Shown piece after piece: positions 1 to 8,490 of a stretch of DNA of 64,000 bases. The translations under genes and the position numbers were made by a program. Under the pieces are notes generated by a model that searched no databases, was not told where the DNA came from, and saw nothing but the letters and a program-made list of their open reading frames with translations. The DNA lies in contig DAOUBQ010000098.1 of the NCBI GenBank assembly GCA_034432755.1, positions 1-64,000 on the forward strand. The letters are read 5' to 3'. The DNA is from UBA5195 sp034432755 (GTDB lineage: Bacteria > Chloroflexota > Anaerolineae > Anaerolineales > Villigracilaceae). Positions within the stretch are counted from its first letter, which is position 1; each line of letters starts with the position of its first letter.

Positions 1-5
1 GGTTT

Positions 6-25
6 AGCCGTCTTCAGACGGCTTT
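6..25 (+). terminator. Hairpin, possible terminator of an upstream gene
   Basis: A perfect 7-bp stem (6-12 with 17-23) closes a TTCA loop and is followed by only a short T run. The gene it would serve lies outside the window. Confidence 0.4.
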
Positions 26-34
26 GGATGAATA

Positions 35-56
35 GCCCGGACATTAATGTCCGGGC
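35..56. repeat. 22-bp perfect palindrome
   Basis: Positions 35-56 are a perfect inverted repeat with arms reading GCCCGGACATT. No T tract follows. It could be a second hairpin of an upstream transcript end or a protein-binding site. The rest of 57-212 holds a family A dispersed repeat and no gene. Confidence 0.5.
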
Positions 57-103
57 GGAATGGCGCAAGAATATTTTTCGGATAGGCTCTAAGGATATTT
101 TCT

Positions 104-171
104 GTGCGGCTCATCCTTAAACCTTTCCATCCTGTTTTTCCAGGCCCGAAATCGGACTTTGAGAAAACCAT
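104..171 (+). repeat. Dispersed intergenic repeat family A, copy 1
   Basis: Contains the words CGGCTCATCC, CATCCTGTTTTT and GCCCGAAATC..ACTTTGAGAA..CCAT. Related text recurs at 23269-23340 (inverted), 25613-25643, 32521-32640 (inverted) and 45243-45301. All copies are noncoding. Confidence 0.7.
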
Positions 172-212
172 ACTACCTTTCATTCATCTCCTGAATTAAC
201 CAGCCTGCAAGG

Positions 213-239
213 TTGACTTTAATCTCACTGTGGTATGAT
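213..239 (+). promoter_or_regulatory. Predicted promoter of the glucan phosphorylase gene
   Basis: TTGACT at 213-218 and an extended -10 TGGTATGAT (hexamer 234-239) with a 15-bp spacer. The in-frame ATG at 235 lies inside this -10 element, which argues that translation starts at 268. Confidence 0.5.
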
Positions 240-267
240 TCGCCCGCTATTTTTGAAAGGAACGATT

Positions 268-2403
268 ATGCCAACTTACAAATCGAAACTTCCCAATCAT
301 TTTGACTTACCGCGGCGCATCAACCGGCTGGGCGAACTCTCTTACAACTTATGGTGGACCTGGAACCCCGCCGCTCAGCGCCTGTTCAACCGCATCGACA
401 ACAACCTGTGGGAGCGCGTCAAACACAATCCCATCGTCTTCCTGCGCCAGGTGGAGCGCCCCGCGCTCAACGCTGCCGCCCAAAACCCCATCTACTTAGA
501 GATGTACGACCACGTCTTTGCCGAATTCGACGTTTATATGCAACGCGCCGATACCTGGTTCGCCTCCCAATACCCCAAGAGCAAAGACCAGATTGCCTAC
601 TTCTCGATGGAATTTGGCCTGCATGAAACGCTGCCCATCTACTCTGGCGGCCTGGGCGTGCTTTCAGGCGACCACCTGAAGGAATCATCAGACATCGGCC
701 TGCCGCTGGTGGGCATCGGCTTGCTCTATACCGAGGGCTACTTCTCCCAACGCATCACCGAGGACGGCTGGCAGGAAGCCATCAACAACCCGCTTGATTT
801 CCAGGGCCTGCCCCTGTTGCTCGTGCGGCAAGAAGATGGAACCGAATTGACCATCCAGGTTGACTTCCCCGATGGCCCCGTTCAGGCCCGCATCTGGGAA
901 GTGCGCGTCGGGCGCACCCCGCTCTACCTGCTCGATACGAACATGGACAGCAACCCGCCAATGGTGCGCCAACTCACCACCCGCCTGTACTGGTCCGACA
1001 TCAACCTGCGCATCATGCAAGAAGTGCTGTTGGGCATCGGAGGCGTGCGCGCCCTGCGCGCCCTGGGCTTTAACCCCACCGTCTGGCACATGAACGAAGG
1101 CCATGCCTCGTTTATGATTTTGGAGCGCGCGCGCGAATTGGTCAAACAGGGCAAATCTTTTGAAGAAGCCCTGGCGCTCACCAAGACCCATAACGTTTTC
1201 ACGACCCACACCCCCGTCCCCGCAGGCAATGACGAATTCCCGCTCTGGCTGATTGACAAATACCTGGCAACGATGTGGCCCGAACTGGGCATCACGCGCG
1301 ACCAATTTGTGGACCTGGCGCGCCACCAGCAATCATGGGGCGAAACCTTCTCCATGCCCATCCTGGCCCTGCGTAACTCTGATGGGCGCAACGCCGTCTC
1401 GGAACTACACGGGCTCGTCAGCCGCCGGATGTGGCAGCATCTGTGGAATGCGAAAGATGTGGATGAAGTCCCCATCACCTATGTAACCAACGGCGTCCAC
1501 ACCACCACCTGGATGGCGCGCCGTATCCGCATCCTGCTCGAAAAATATTTCGGCCCCGACTGGTTAGACCACCTCGACGATTTCGAGATGTGGGAAAAGA
1601 TGGAAGCCATTCCCCCGCAAGAATTATGGGCGATACGCAACCACCTTAAGCGAAAAATGGTCTTTTACTTTGAGGAGCGTTCACGCCAACGCTGGATGCA
1701 AGGCGGGTTCCACCCGGTACAGGTCATCGCCAGCGGCGTGATGCTCGACCCGTATGTGCTGACCATCGGCTTTGCGCGCCGCTTCGCCACCTACAAGCGC
1801 GCCAGCCTGGCCCTGAGCGAGTTCGACCGCCTGCTCCACATCATCAACCAGCCCAACCGCCCGGTGCAAATCCTGTTCGCGGGCAAGGCCCACCCGGCAG
1901 ACGAACCCGGCAAGCAGCTGATTCAGGAAGTCTACCGCCGGGTGAAGAAAGCCGAAAACGGCGGGCGCATCGTCTTCTTGGAAGATTACGACATGAACCT
2001 GGCGCGCTACCTCGTGCAAGGCGTAGACGTGTGGATGAACACCCCGCGCCGCCCCAACGAGGCCAGCGGCACCTCGGGCATGAAAGCCGCCCTGAACGGC
2101 GCGCTCAACTTCTCAGTGCTAGACGGTTGGTGGCGCGAGGCCTACAACGGCGATAACGGCTGGGCCATCGGCCCCGATGCCGACCTGGACGCAGATGTGC
2201 AAGATGAAGCCGATGCCGAGAGCCTCTATACTACCTTAGAAAAGGAAATCATCCCGCTTTACTACGCAGAGCGCGATGCCCAAGATGTCCCGGTCAAATG
2301 GGTGCAACGAATGAAAGAGTCGATGCGCACCATCACCCCGCAGTTCAGCACCCGGCGTATGCTGAAGGAATATGTCGAGAAACTATACCTGCCAAAGAAG
2401 TAA
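268..2403 (+). CDS. glgP: Alpha-glucan (glycogen/maltodextrin) phosphorylase, GT35
   Basis: A 711-residue cytoplasmic enzyme predicted to release glucose-1-phosphate from alpha-1,4-glucans using pyridoxal phosphate. The N-terminus has the DUF3417-type segment (ELSYNLWWTWNP) that marks the shorter bacterial and archaeal phosphorylases rather than the approximately 800-residue GlgP of enterics. The PLP-binding signature EASGTSGMKAALNG places the Schiff-base lysine at K606. The N-terminal lobe motifs AYFSMEFGLHETLPIYSGGLG and WHMNEGHASF are intact. The start at 268 is preferred to the in-frame ATG at 235 because AAAGGA lies 7 bp upstream and the earlier ATG sits in the -10 box. It is monocistronic, with its own promoter and a strong terminator at 2413. 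The specific substrate (glycogen or maltodextrin) cannot be told from the sequence. Confidence 0.93.
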   Translation: MPTYKSKLPNHFDLPRRINRLGELSYNLWWTWNPAAQRLFNRIDNNLWERVKHNPIVFLRQVERPALNAAAQNPIYLEMYDHVFAEFDVYMQRADTWFASQYPKSKDQIAYFSMEFGLHETLPIYSGGLGVLSGDHLKESSDIGLPLVGIGLLYTEGYFSQRITEDGWQEAINNPLDFQGLPLLLVRQEDGTELTIQVDFPDGPVQARIWEVRVGRTPLYLLDTNMDSNPPMVRQLTTRLYWSDINLRIMQEVLLGIGGVRALRALGFNPTVWHMNEGHASFMILERARELVKQGKSFEEALALTKTHNVFTTHTPVPAGNDEFPLWLIDKYLATMWPELGITRDQFVDLARHQQSWGETFSMPILALRNSDGRNAVSELHGLVSRRMWQHLWNAKDVDEVPITYVTNGVHTTTWMARRIRILLEKYFGPDWLDHLDDFEMWEKMEAIPPQELWAIRNHLKRKMVFYFEERSRQRWMQGGFHPVQVIASGVMLDPYVLTIGFARRFATYKRASLALSEFDRLLHIINQPNRPVQILFAGKAHPADEPGKQLIQEVYRRVKKAENGGRIVFLEDYDMNLARYLVQGVDVWMNTPRRPNEASGTSGMKAALNGALNFSVLDGWWREAYNGDNGWAIGPDADLDADVQDEADAESLYTTLEKEIIPLYYAERDAQDVPVKWVQRMKESMRTITPQFSTRRMLKEYVEKLYLPKK

Positions 2404-2412
2404 AACTCTCCC

Positions 2413-2441
2413 GGGCGCAGACATCACCTGCGCCCTTTTTT
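2413..2441 (+). terminator. Rho-independent terminator after glgP
   Basis: GGGCGCAG (2413-2420) pairs with CTGCGCCC (2428-2435) across a 7-nt loop and is followed by six T. Confidence 0.9.
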
Positions 2442-2584
2442 ATCAGATAGAGGGTGCGTTGCACCAGGTTCTTGAGAAACTCCTTCCTGATAAGGCGCGA
2501 TGCAACTTTACAAGGGTCGAGTAAGGCGCCGTTCTATGACGCCCGTATCGAGACCGAGACCCAACTCAAAAAAAGGAAACAAAA

Positions 2585-3115
2585 ATGCTCAATTTTTTTC
2601 TCTCTCCCGCTGCCTGGCTGGGCGCGCTGGGCATTTTTGCCCTGCGCGTGGCCGATATGACCTTTGATACCCTGCGCGTCCTCTTTGTGATGCGCGGGCG
2701 CAAAGCCATTTCATGGGGCATGGGATTCGTCCAGTCCGTCATTTTCGTCGTTGCCATCTCTTCGGTGCTGGGCAACCTCAATAACCCGCTCAACGTCATC
2801 GGCTATGCTGCCGGGTTTGCCACCGGAAACGTGATTGGCATGATTATCGAAGAACGATTAGCCATTGGACACACCCAATTACAAATCATCAGCCCGCGGC
2901 GCGGCGTGTTGCTCGCCAACGCCTTACGTCAGGCCGGTTTCGGCGTAACCGAAATCCCGGCGCGCGGCAAAGACGGCATGGTCAGTATGCTCACGGTCAG
3001 CGTCTTGCGCAAAGATGTCGGCAAAATTGAAAAAGTCGTTCACGAGACCGACCCCGAATCCTTTGTGACCACCGAAGAAGTCCGCCCCATGCGGCGCGGA
3101 TTTTGGAGAGCCTGA
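2585..3115 (+). CDS. UPF0316 family membrane protein (DUF5698 + DUF2179)
   Basis: A 176-residue protein of unknown function. Residues 1-75 contain two or three hydrophobic helices with the conserved polar helix RVADMTFDTLRVLFVMRGRK that is typical of UPF0316. Residues 95-165 form a cytosolic DUF2179 domain of the alternating strand/helix type also found at the C-terminus of YitT-like proteins. That domain is known to bind nucleotides or ions in some relatives, but no role is established here. The start is supported by AAAAGGAAAC just upstream. Length agrees with the family. The 180-bp spacer before it holds the glgP terminator and no other gene. Confidence 0.8.
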   Translation: MLNFFLSPAAWLGALGIFALRVADMTFDTLRVLFVMRGRKAISWGMGFVQSVIFVVAISSVLGNLNNPLNVIGYAAGFATGNVIGMIIEERLAIGHTQLQIISPRRGVLLANALRQAGFGVTEIPARGKDGMVSMLTVSVLRKDVGKIEKVVHETDPESFVTTEEVRPMRRGFWRA

Positions 3116-3152
3116 CATTCTGCCTGTCAGGAAAAGGCCCGCTATTTAACAC

Positions 3153-3183
3153 AACAACCCCGCAAATTAAGCGGGGTTGTTTT
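3153..3183 (+). terminator. Terminator hairpin between UPF0316 gene and tRNA-Ala
   Basis: AACAACCCCGC (3153-3163) pairs with GCGGGGTTGTT (3171-3181) around AAATTAA, followed by TT. It lies between converging transcripts. The T tract is better on the plus strand, but the hairpin may also end the tRNA transcript. Confidence 0.8.
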
Positions 3184-3187
3184 CCTT

Positions 3188-3263
3188 TGGTGGACCTGAG
3201 GGGATTCGAACCCCTGGCCTCCTCAGTGCGATTGAGGCGCGCTCCCAACTGCGCTACAGGCCC
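3188..3263 (-). tRNA. tRNA-Ala(CGC)
   Basis: On the minus strand the sequence folds as a complete 76-nt tRNA with encoded CCA. The acceptor stem is GGGCCTG/CAGGTCC and includes the G3:U70 pair that specifies alanine. The anticodon stem CCTCA/TGAGG closes loop ATCGCAC, giving anticodon CGC (codon GCG). The T arm AGGGG-TTCGAAT-CCCCT is canonical, the variable loop has 5 nt and the discriminator is A. Confidence 0.97.
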
Positions 3264-3279
3264 ACAACGAGCGAAAAGT

Positions 3280-3308
3280 ATTCTAACTGACGGGGGGATG
3301 AATGTCAA
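3280..3308 (-). promoter_or_regulatory. Promoter of tRNA-Ala
   Basis: Read on the minus strand: TTGACA (3303-3308), a 17-bp spacer, then TAGAAT (3280-3285), ending 17 bp before the tRNA 5' end. This is close to the sigma-70 consensus. Confidence 0.85.
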
Positions 3309-3329
3309 GCAAAAATCGGGCGCAGATGG

Positions 3330-3342
3330 TATATTTCGGTCA
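3330..3342 (+). promoter_or_regulatory. Extended -10 placing transcription start on the glycosyltransferase ATG
   Basis: TGGTATATT has its hexamer at 3330-3335. The expected start, about 7 nt downstream, coincides with the ATG at 3342, and there is no Shine-Dalgarno sequence. This suggests a leaderless mRNA. Confidence 0.4.
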
Positions 3343-4499
3343 TGCGCCTGCTCTTCGTGGCCGATGGCCGCTCCCCAATTGCCCTGAACTGGATTCGGTA
3401 CTTTGTCGAACGCGGTGATGACGTGTACCTGGCCTCCACTTTTGCCTGCCGCCCCGAATTACCTTTGAGCGGGATGGAAGTCGTGCCGGTGGCCTTCTCT
3501 GGTATGAAGACGGCACCCCAAGCGGGTTGGCCCCCCAAGCGTGGAATGGGGAGCGTCTCGACCCTGAAACTGCGTACCGCTCTCCGACAGTGGCTTGGCC
3601 CGCTGACGATTTTTCGCGCCGCCCGTCCACTGCGCCGTTTTATCGAGCGCGTCGAACCCGACCTGGTCCACGCCATGCGGATTCCTTACGAGGGCATGTT
3701 AGCCGCCGATGCGGCTGGGCTCGCCCCGCTGGCGGTTTCCGTTTGGGGCAACGACTTCACCCTGCACGCCCCCGCTACGCCGCTGATGCGTCATTACACC
3801 GAGTGGACTCTCAAAGTGGCCGATGCGCTGCACGCCGACTGCCAGCGCGACATTCGGCTGGGTAAACAGATGGGGTTCGACCCTAGCCGTCCGACCCTGG
3901 TCACGCCGGGGAACGGGGGAATCCGCACAGATGTGTTTTACCCGCCCGAAACACCACCAGCCGCCCCGCTGGTGGTCAACCCGCGCGGGTTTCGGGCTTA
4001 TGTGCGCAACGATGCCTTTTTCGCGGCCATCCCGCTGGTGCTGAAAGAACGCCCCGATGCGCGCTTTGCCTGCGCGAGCATGGCCGGGGCGAGGGAGGCC
4101 GTCGAAACGGTGGCGCGGCTGAGGTTGGAATCGGTGGTGGAACTCCTTCCGGCGCGGCCCCACGCCCAAATGGCGGAACTGTTCCGCGCGGCGCAGGTGG
4201 TCGTCTCGCCATCTACCCACGACGGAACGCCCAATACCCTGCTTGAGGGGATGGCTTGCGGCTGCCTGCCGGTGGCAGGCGACCTGGATTCTATCCGCGA
4301 GTGGATTAAGCCGGGTGAAAACGGCCTGCTGGTAAACCCCGGCGACCCGCGCGCGCTGGCGGCGGCCATCCTGCGCGGATTAAACGACTCCGCCCTGCGC
4401 CGACAGGCCGCTGAAAAAAACGCGGCAATCATTGCAGAGCGGGCGGAATATACGCGCAACATGGCGCGGGTGGTCGGGTGGTACGAAAAACTAATCTGA
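3342..4499 (+). CDS. Glycosyltransferase, GT4-like (GT-B fold)
   Basis: A 385-residue cytoplasmic glycosyltransferase. The N-terminal half begins with MRLLFVADGRSPIALNWIRY, a Rossmann-type acceptor-domain start. It continues with DLVHAMRIPYEG and SVWGNDF, the latter being the usual loop near the sugar-nucleotide site. The C-terminal half carries the GT4 donor motif around SPSTHDGTPNTLLEGMACG, with the E-x7-E-like acidic pair, followed by a GLLVNPGDP segment. No ribosome-binding site is visible and the ATG lies where transcription is expected to start, so the mRNA may be leaderless. The last 9 bp overlap the opposing YtxH gene. Donor and acceptor sugars are unknown. It is isolated from any polysaccharide cluster. 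Confidence 0.85.
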   Translation: MRLLFVADGRSPIALNWIRYFVERGDDVYLASTFACRPELPLSGMEVVPVAFSGMKTAPQAGWPPKRGMGSVSTLKLRTALRQWLGPLTIFRAARPLRRFIERVEPDLVHAMRIPYEGMLAADAAGLAPLAVSVWGNDFTLHAPATPLMRHYTEWTLKVADALHADCQRDIRLGKQMGFDPSRPTLVTPGNGGIRTDVFYPPETPPAAPLVVNPRGFRAYVRNDAFFAAIPLVLKERPDARFACASMAGAREAVETVARLRLESVVELLPARPHAQMAELFRAAQVVVSPSTHDGTPNTLLEGMACGCLPVAGDLDSIREWIKPGENGLLVNPGDPRALAAAILRGLNDSALRRQAAEKNAAIIAERAEYTRNMARVVGWYEKLI

Positions 4500-4721
4500 T
4501 GCGGTGGATGGGCGCGGGGCGCGCAGTTCGGCCAGTTGCTTTTCCAGTTCCTGGCGGCGCGCTTCGGCGGCAGATTTGATTTCGCCGAGGAAACTGTTCG
4601 AGCGGGCGCGCAGTTCGCCGCGCAGATGCTCGCCACTTTCGGGGGCGAATAACAGGGCCAGGGTGGAGCCAACCAGCCAACCCACAAACAATCCGATTAA
4701 GAAGCCAAAGATACGTCGCAT
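4491..4721 (-). CDS. YtxH domain small membrane protein
   Basis: A 76-residue protein with one N-terminal glycine-rich transmembrane helix (residues 5-25, FLIGLFVGWLVGSTLALLFA) followed by the YtxH hallmark APESGEHLR and a charged, probably coiled-coil helix (residues 45-70). YtxH proteins are general-stress-associated membrane proteins of unclear function. GGAG (AGAAAGGAGAACG) precedes the start. Its 3' end overlaps the end of the opposing glycosyltransferase gene by 9 bp. It may be transcribed with the ftsK gene behind it, although 74 bp separate them. Confidence 0.8.
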   Translation of the reverse strand: MRRIFGFLIGLFVGWLVGSTLALLFAPESGEHLRGELRARSNSFLGEIKSAAEARRQELEKQLAELRAPRPSTASD

Positions 4722-4795
4722 ACGTTCTCCTTTCTGGGGCGCGAAATGAAGTTCGCCTGAGGAATTATAACCGGTTTGAAATTGAACAATGGATG

Positions 4796-7120
4796 CTAAG
4801 TTTCGGCGGGCGGGGCAGCAGGGCCATAATCTAACACTTTGCGGATTCCAGTGGCGTCTTCGGGCGGGCCGATGATGCCTTTTTCCTCCAGGGTATCTAC
4901 CAGACGGGCGGCGCGGGTGTAGCCGATGCGTAGTTTGCGTTGCAGCATGGAAACCGAGGCGCGGCCTTCGCGGCGCACCAAATCCATCGCTTCGGTGTAG
5001 AGCGGGTCGCCTGCTTCAGCGGTGGCGGTGATGTCTTCACTAAATAACGGAACTTGTTTGAGCGGGGCGTTCACTGAGACGGCGTCCACCGGGCCGCCGG
5101 AGGGGATGGGCATGCCCTGGGTGTTCTGCGCCCGCCAGAAATCGGTGAGGCGGTGAATTTCGCCATCGGAGACGAAGACGCCCTGTAAACGGACGGGGGC
5201 CGGAGCGTCGGGCGATTGGTAGAGCATGTCGCCGCGTCCAAGCAGGCGTTCGGCGCCGGGCTGGTCGAGGATGACGCGGCTATCGGTGTTGGAGGCCACT
5301 GCAAAGGCGATGCGCGCCGGGAAGTTGGCTTTGATGAGGCCAGTGACGACATCTACCGAGGGGCGCTGGGTGGCGAGAATCATGTGGATGCCGGTGGCGC
5401 GTGCCAGTTGGGCCAGGCGGGTGATGGTGCGTTCGGTTTCATCGGGGGCTATCATCATCAGGTCGGCCAGTTCGTCAATGACGATGACCAGGTAGGGCAA
5501 TTTTTTCTGTCCCTGGGCTTTGAGGCGGGCGTTGTAATCGGTGATGTTGCGCGCCCCGGCCTGGGCAAAGGCGTGGTAGCGGCGGTCCATTTCACGGGTC
5601 ATCCATTGCAGGGCACCCAAAACGCGGTCCATTTCAACCACCACAGGCGCGAGCAGGTGTGGTACGCCATTGTAGTTGGTCAGTTCTACCCGTTTGGGGT
5701 CTACCAGTACGAGGCGCAAGTCATCGGGGGTGTTGTAGAGCAGCATACAGGTAAGAATGGCGTTGACGCAGACTGATTTACCGGAGCCAGTGGTGCCGGC
5801 GATGAGCAGGTGCGGCATTCCGGTAATTTCGGCGCCAATCGGATGCCCGGAGACATCGCGTCCTAAGGCGAAGGAAAGTTGTTTGCGGGCGCGGGTGAAG
5901 GCGTCAGATTCGAGGATTTCGCGCAGGGTGACGAGGGTCATCTCTTCGTTGGGGACTTCGATGCCGAGGTAACTGCGACCGGGAACCGGGGCCTGGATGC
6001 GGATGCGCGGGGCGGCCAGGGCTAGGGCAAGGTCATCGGCCAGCGAGACGATTTTGCTGACGCGAACGCGGGTGCGTCCGTTGCGGCTTTCGATGAAGAG
6101 TGGTTCGACACCGAATTGGGTGATGGTGGGGCCGCGATTGATTTCGACCACTTGGGCGGGCGCGCCAAACGAGGCCAGGGTTTCCTCGATGAGCCGGGCG
6201 CGCTGTTCGACGAATTCTTCGTTGACCAAGGCTGCGTTGCCGGGCTGGAGGATGTCTTTCAGGTTGGGCAACGTCCATTCCACCTGCCGCCCCACCGTGG
6301 TGACCGGGCCTCCGACCAGGGGCTGGGGATTTGCCTGGGCGGGGGTGGCGGGGTCACCATTGAGCGGGGTGAATCCATTTTCAACGGGAGCAGGATGCGG
6401 GGAGTCTGTTTCGGCTGGTTTCTTTTGGAGCGGGGCGAATATCATCGCCCAGAATCTTGACAGAATGTCGAACAAAGGCTTCAATTTTCCAATGAGTTCT
6501 GGCACAGTCACGTCGAAAGCCAGGGTCAGGCCAATAAGCAGGAGTGCCAGCAAGGCGACGACCGTTCCACCCAGGCCCAAATAGGTGTAAAGCAGGTGGT
6601 AAAGCGCGCCGCCAAACCAGCCACCATCTGCGGTAAATGCTTGAATGATGGTTTGGGTAAGCAGGTAGAGCAGTAGAAATCCGGTCACGCGCTCTACCGA
6701 GACGGGCGGGACGCGTTCAATTTTGCGTAACACCAGCCAGCCGCCGAATAGGATGAGTGCCAGCCATAAGATGTAGATGCCGTTGCCAAAGGGGAATTTG
6801 AAGAGGGCCAGCAGGCCGCCGGTGAGGGCGCTTTGGTTGGATGAGAGCAGGGTGAGGCCCATGATGAGGCCAAGTAAGGCGAGGAAGATGCCCAGGATGT
6901 CGAGTTTACGGTCGGTGGACAGGTTGAAGAGCGGAGAAGGAGGCGGGGCAGGCTGGGGAATGGGCGCGGGTTTGGAGTCTTTTTTGCTTGCTGAGGGCTT
7001 GGGGGCGGGTTTGGCCGTTGAGGATGTTTTGGCAGGCGACTTTTTTTCGTCCTTTTTGGCGGACGGTGTGCGCGTGCTTTTGGCTGAGGGGGATTTTTGG
7101 AAGGGAAGTTTCAGGGGCAT
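4796..7120 (-). CDS. ftsK: DNA translocase FtsK/SpoIIIE
   Basis: A 774-residue septal DNA pump that clears and resolves chromosomes at division. Residues 1-65 are a Lys/Pro/Ser-rich cytosolic tail. Four transmembrane helices span about 75-205. A Pro-rich linker of roughly 60 residues follows, much shorter than in E. coli FtsK and closer to SpoIIIE. The RecA-like motor has Walker A GTTGSGKS near residue 440, Walker B LVLVDPKR near 470, and the IDELADLMM and ATQRPSVDVVTGLIKANFP signatures. The C-terminal winged-helix gamma domain (from about 700; LVRREGRASVSMLQRKLRIGY) should read KOPS/SRS-type polar sequences. Length and order match the family. It appears to be a single gene on the minus strand. 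Confidence 0.95.
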   Translation of the reverse strand: MPLKLPFQKSPSAKSTRTPSAKKDEKKSPAKTSSTAKPAPKPSASKKDSKPAPIPQPAPPPSPLFNLSTDRKLDILGIFLALLGLIMGLTLLSSNQSALTGGLLALFKFPFGNGIYILWLALILFGGWLVLRKIERVPPVSVERVTGFLLLYLLTQTIIQAFTADGGWFGGALYHLLYTYLGLGGTVVALLALLLIGLTLAFDVTVPELIGKLKPLFDILSRFWAMIFAPLQKKPAETDSPHPAPVENGFTPLNGDPATPAQANPQPLVGGPVTTVGRQVEWTLPNLKDILQPGNAALVNEEFVEQRARLIEETLASFGAPAQVVEINRGPTITQFGVEPLFIESRNGRTRVRVSKIVSLADDLALALAAPRIRIQAPVPGRSYLGIEVPNEEMTLVTLREILESDAFTRARKQLSFALGRDVSGHPIGAEITGMPHLLIAGTTGSGKSVCVNAILTCMLLYNTPDDLRLVLVDPKRVELTNYNGVPHLLAPVVVEMDRVLGALQWMTREMDRRYHAFAQAGARNITDYNARLKAQGQKKLPYLVIVIDELADLMMIAPDETERTITRLAQLARATGIHMILATQRPSVDVVTGLIKANFPARIAFAVASNTDSRVILDQPGAERLLGRGDMLYQSPDAPAPVRLQGVFVSDGEIHRLTDFWRAQNTQGMPIPSGGPVDAVSVNAPLKQVPLFSEDITATAEAGDPLYTEAMDLVRREGRASVSMLQRKLRIGYTRAARLVDTLEEKGIIGPPEDATGIRKVLDYGPAAPPAET

Positions 7121-7326
7121 GACAGAACACGGAGGTTGTCAACGGATGGGAGCGACGATAAAACTAGAACACATTTTCATTTTCATTATACCCCGCCTGA
7201 GAATGTTTTGAATTAGAAAATCGAGAAACGGATAGCAACACTGGGGCCGCGGCAAAAAGACCTTTGAACACAAGTTATAAAGAAAAATAGTTCTCCTGTG
7301 ATTGAAAGATGAGCGTGCTGTGTATT

Positions 7327-7881
7327 TCAATGATGGGGATGTAAGGACATCAATTGCTCAAGTTGGGCTTGCGCGGTAGAAAAATCACACGCCTGACCTC
7401 CAAATGCGCTTGCAAAACGTTCTGCGTTGCGCGGGCTGCCAAAGGGCAACACCGAAGGGTGGCAACAGGGAGCAATGCTGCTCTCTAGAACGTACCAGGC
7501 CTGGGCGGCGTTGAGTAAAGTGCCATAGAGAAAGTCAGAAGTCATGGCCTGGCGTGTATCGCCGCCCAGTCGGCGCAGTGCCAGAAGGCCACAGTGGGCG
7601 CAGCAAGCCACATGACGGCTTGTGTCGGCTTGTTCCAGGTAAAAAATCAGACGCGGATGAACCGGTCGGTGACAGTGAAGGCAGTGTTGGGCGGACGGCT
7701 CGGTCTGCGTGATGCCCCCCGGTGTTTTTTGAGCCAAGCCAGCCTGCACCAGGGCTTGAATTTCACGGTATGCTGTGGCTTGTGAAATTCCGACAGCGGC
7801 ACGGATTTCGGCAACGGCTAAATCGCCTTTTTGGGTGAGTACATCAAGGATTTTTCGTTGGCGGGGTGAGAGATTTTTCAT
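7327..7881 (-). CDS. HTH regulator with NosL-like Cys-rich C-terminal domain
   Basis: A 184-residue predicted metal-responsive repressor. Residues 1-55 are a DeoR/MarR-like winged helix (SPRQRKILDVL, then recognition helix SQATAYREIQAL). Residues 65-170 resemble the NosL copper-binding fold: CxxC at 67-70, CCxxC at 93-97, CC at 139-140, a TSDFLYGT segment, and FGSPRNAERFASAFGG, which is like the FGT..A..F....GG end of NosL. Many His residues accompany the Cys, including HPHH at the terminus. It is divergently placed next to a copper chaperone and a SCO gene, with a perfect palindrome between them, so copper sensing is the natural inference. The exact HTH family is uncertain and metal identity is unproven. 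Confidence 0.7.
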   Translation of the reverse strand: MKNLSPRQRKILDVLTQKGDLAVAEIRAAVGISQATAYREIQALVQAGLAQKTPGGITQTEPSAQHCLHCHRPVHPRLIFYLEQADTSRHVACCAHCGLLALRRLGGDTRQAMTSDFLYGTLLNAAQAWYVLESSIAPCCHPSVLPFGSPRNAERFASAFGGQACDFSTAQAQLEQLMSLHPHH

Positions 7882-7920
7882 CTTTACGAATGGGTATAGC
7901 GTGATAAAATTTTTTAAAAA

Positions 7921-7936
7921 TTGATAAATTTATCAA
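7921..7936. promoter_or_regulatory. 16-bp palindromic operator in the copper divergent region
   Basis: TTGATAAATTTATCAA is a perfect palindrome 39 bp from the regulator start and 37 bp from the chaperone start. Its left arm doubles as a TTGATA -35 whose 17-bp spacer leads to CACAAT (7944-7949). A repressor bound here would block both promoters. Confidence 0.65.
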
Positions 7937-7973
7937 ATTTTCTCACAATTCCCTTTTTCGTCAAGGAGGAAGT

Positions 7974-8474
7974 ATGAAAAAGCTGTTAACTGTTGGTTTG
8001 GTTTTGATGACGCTGGTGCTGACGGCCTGCGGGTCGCAGGACCAAAGTAAAAGTGACATGGGGCATAATTCGGGCATGTCTATGCCGATGAGCGACCAGC
8101 CCGCTTTGACCGTCGGCAGCCTGGAGATTTATGCGCCAATGGCAATGGCAGCAACAACCGGTCAGACAACCGGTGGGTTTCTCACAATTAGGAATACCGG
8201 TCAGACATCTGACCGGCTGTTGAGCGCATCGTGCAGTGCAGCAATGATGACGCAGGTGCATGAAACCGTGATGGACGGGGATGTGATGACGATGCGCGAG
8301 GTGGAGGCCATCGAAATTCCTGCCGGAGAGACGGTGGAACTGAAGCACGGCGGGTATCATATTATGTTGATGGATTTGAAGCAAGATGTGAAGGCTGGCG
8401 AAATGACTTCTTGTACGCTAAAATTCGAGAACGCAGGTGAGGTAACGGTGGATTTGAAGGTGATGAGCCGTTAA
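7974..8474 (+). CDS. PCu(A)C-family copper chaperone lipoprotein
   Basis: A 166-residue extracytoplasmic Cu(I) chaperone. The signal peptide ends in lipobox LTAC (Cys19), so it should be tethered to the outer face of the membrane. A short Met/His-rich stretch (residues 30-45, MGHNSGMSMPM) precedes the domain. The domain has the family pattern with A..M.......TGGF..I.N, then MxxxHET..DGDVMTMREV, and finally KHGGYHIMLMDL, giving the conserved His and Met ligands. These proteins deliver copper to the CuA or CuB site of cytochrome oxidase. The start follows AAGGAGGA. The SCO gene begins 16 bp downstream, so the pair forms an operon, probably controlled by the divergent HTH-NosL protein. Confidence 0.88.
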   Translation: MKKLLTVGLVLMTLVLTACGSQDQSKSDMGHNSGMSMPMSDQPALTVGSLEIYAPMAMAATTGQTTGGFLTIRNTGQTSDRLLSASCSAAMMTQVHETVMDGDVMTMREVEAIEIPAGETVELKHGGYHIMLMDLKQDVKAGEMTSCTLKFENAGEVTVDLKVMSR

Positions 8475-8490
8475 TCTGCGATAGGAGCGC

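Noticed and set aside
688..1332. A 214-codon minus-strand frame inside glgP
   Set aside because: Shadow of the GT35 coding frame in GC-rich DNA. No ribosome-binding site or domain.
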